From: CAMLDH01 sp966250375
GTDB lineage: Bacteria > Pseudomonadota > Gammaproteobacteria > Burkholderiales > Burkholderiaceae_D
Assembly: GCA_966250375.1 (NCBI GenBank)
Contig: CBINHE010000015.1
Span: 1-60,815, forward strand
Length of the DNA: 60,815 nucleotides
Direction of reading: 5' to 3'
Part shown: piece after piece, positions 60,101-60,815 of the stretch
Position numbering within the stretch: position 1 is the stretch's first letter
How the letters are laid out: each line of letters opens with the position of its first letter
Notes under the pieces: model-generated
The model's database searches: none
Told to the model about the DNA's origin: nothing
The model's input: the letters and a program-made list of their open reading frames with translations, nothing else
Translations under genes and position numbers: made by a program

Positions 60101-60738
60101 TTCTGACTGCCTATCAGAATGGCGGGTATGCACAGCAGTACAGTGATTTCGTCGAGAAGGTGCGCGTGGCGGAAGAACGACTGGTCGATTTATCCAAGCC
60201 ATTGCGGCTGACCGAAGCGGTGGCACGCTATCTGTTCAAGCTAATGGCATACAAGGATGAGTATGAAGTGGCGCGTCTGTATTCCAATCGTGCATTTGCC
60301 GACAAGATCGCCGGCATGTTCGAGGGCGATTACCAGATCAAGTTCCATCTCGCGCCGCCGCTGTTGGCCAAGCGCGACGACAAGGGACATTTGATCAAGC
60401 AGGAATTCGGCCCGTGGATGATGAAGGCATTTGGCGTGCTGGCGAAATTCAAGTTCCTGCGCGGTTCCGCTCTGGATATTTTCAGTTATACCGAGGAACG
60501 CAAGACCGAACGCGCATTGATCGGGCAATACAGGGAGACGATTGCAGCATTGTTGCCGAAGCTCAATGCCGACAATGTTGCGAAGGCGGCCGCGATTGCC
60601 TGCATTCCAGAAGATATCCGTGGCTATGGCCATGTGAAGGAACGGCATTTGAAAGCGGCGAAAGAGAAAGAGGCGGCATTGCTGCGCACCTTCCATTCGC
60701 CGGAGCCGGCCGGCATGCCGCCGCAACATGCAGCCTAG
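57136..60738 (+). CDS. Fused indolepyruvate ferredoxin oxidoreductase family protein
   Basis: A 1200-residue fusion of the alpha/beta-like part (N-terminal ThDP/pyrimidine-binding and PP domains; GYRGSPLGSVDQ, GVFGLWYGKGPGVDRCGD, NLGDGTYFHSGLLA), a cysteine-rich 4Fe-4S region (CEGCGDC...CLSVEP...SCNKDFSCVTGFCPS, about residues 672-715) and the gamma domain (GILVAGIGGTGVVTVGEIL). Such enzymes oxidatively decarboxylate aryl-pyruvates to acyl-CoA and reduce ferredoxin. It starts at the ATG at 57136 after TTTGGAGACTGA. Its proximity to hpd-phhA fits a second route for aromatic amino acid breakdown. The remaining 77 bases to the window end show nothing. Confidence 0.93.
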   Translation: MNAPHPSAQSLLQDRLPTDISLDDKYTLERGRVFITGIQAMIRLPMLQRQRDIKAGLNTAGFITGYRGSPLGSVDQTAIKAKKYLDAHHVKFHPGMNEDLAATSVWGTQQVNLFPGAQYDGVFGLWYGKGPGVDRCGDVFKHANMAGTSKHGGVLVLAGDDHAAKSSTTAHQSEHILKACGIPVLYPSSVQEYLDYGLHGWAMSRYTGLWVAMKCVTDIVESGASVDLDPDRVQIVIPSEFALPPDGLNIRNPDAVLDQEARMNSYKWYAALAYTRANKLNRIIWDSPHARIGIITAGKSYLDTRQALADLGIDEHVAHDIGIRLYKVGMTWPLESEGVREFAQGLEEILVVEEKRQILEYQLKEELYNWRDDVRPRVVGKFDDTGEWSNTHREGHGHWLLPATYELNPAQIARAIATRISKYFAGHPVEQRVKERIAYLEAKEAVLKVHGAKPDPNKDRIPHFCSGCPHNTSTKVPEGSRALAGIGCHYMVLWMDRETSTFTHMGAEGVTWVGQAPFTNEKHVFTNLGDGTYFHSGLLAIRAAVAAKVNITYKILYNDAVAMTGGQAVDGPLDPAMISRQIAAEGVSPIIVVTDEPDKYPAGYDWASGVTIRHRSELDAVQRELREAKGVSAMIYDQTCASEKRRRRKRGAYPDPAKRAVINEAVCEGCGDCSVQSNCLSVEPLETDFGRKRQINQSSCNKDFSCVTGFCPSFVTVEGGNLKKPKRAHAALPQADDAFQLPMPVLPTTESAYGILVAGIGGTGVVTVGEILAMAAHIEGKGCSVLDMSGLAQKGGPVMSHVRLADRPDDIYSTRVGTGAADLVIGCDVIVTASRDALTRMGEGRTHAVVNSTGTPTAAFVKNPNWQFPGAAAENDIRTACGNDRVDFIDAGKIATALMGDAIATNMFMLGYAWQKGWVPLSEAAIAKAIELNAVSVDFNKQAFTWGRIAAHDFASVQKLVKANDNTEQVIEFKRAPTLNDIVSKRVDFLTAYQNGGYAQQYSDFVEKVRVAEERLVDLSKPLRLTEAVARYLFKLMAYKDEYEVARLYSNRAFADKIAGMFEGDYQIKFHLAPPLLAKRDDKGHLIKQEFGPWMMKAFGVLAKFKFLRGSALDIFSYTEERKTERALIGQYRETIAALLPKLNADNVAKAAAIACIPEDIRGYGHVKERHLKAAKEKEAALLRTFHSPEPAGMPPQHAA

Positions 60739-60815
60739 CTAGAGCGGACTGCAAATCACTGTAGGGTGCGCCCCGCCACCCCTGTCAACATGCGGAATTT
60801 AACCATTCTTCATCC

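Noticed and set aside
1..60815. CRISPR arrays, tRNA or rRNA genes
   Set aside because: No regularly spaced direct repeats and no tRNA- or rRNA-like segments were seen on reading through the gaps.

Overview
The window looks like a chromosomal segment of a betaproteobacterium, most likely Oxalobacteraceae (Herminiimonas/Janthinobacterium-like). This is inferred from gene content and order: the metK-lpxL-lpxL-dapF and fthC-slt-epimerase-GST-cca runs, an S-adenosylhomocysteine riboswitch before ahcY, a beta-type trimeric porin, and many ATGA-overlapped genes of moderate to high GC. No 16S or tRNA gene is visible, so the genus is a guess.

Layout. 398-11908 is a complete type II secretion operon in the order gspG-H-I-J-K-L-M-N-D-E-F-C. 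11905-20653 (mostly minus strand) holds housekeeping genes: hslVU protease, a STAS-domain protein, a DksA with a long histone-like tail, a COG0523 metal GTPase with a Fur/Zur-type regulator, xerC and a DUF484 gene. 20983-26492 has a porin, a Sel1-repeat protein, dapF and two LpxL-type acyltransferases. 26529-32044 is the activated-methyl cycle: metK, an M14 peptidase, the SAH riboswitch with ahcY, a small membrane protein and metF. 32041-38063 holds fthC, slt, an NDUFA9-like epimerase, a GST and cca.

38333-52441 is the accessory part. It starts with an apparent operon of an acetolactate-synthase-like ThDP enzyme, a broken SDR gene, two adjacent citrate-synthase-fold proteins that both appear to lack the catalytic His/His/Asp set, and a TonB-dependent receptor whose Shine-Dalgarno is a G8 tract. 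It continues with transposase and receptor debris, a secreted SGNH hydrolase, a periplasmic binding protein and a 1500-residue HK-REC-REC-HPt-REC-GGDEF-EAL protein. This is the best candidate for an undescribed system: an uptake/metabolism module next to a ligand-sensing c-di-GMP module.

53128-60738 holds a GNAT protein, an Lrp/AsnC regulator divergent from hpd-phhA (phenylalanine/tyrosine catabolism) with a palindromic operator candidate, an EF-hand protein and a fused indolepyruvate ferredoxin oxidoreductase.

Several short palindromic or MITE-like elements lie in the gaps: 12107-12422, 34674-34816 and its relative 52450-52687, and 35901-35993 with a 7-bp flanking duplication. REP-like hairpins lie at 6065-6107 and 8521-8592.
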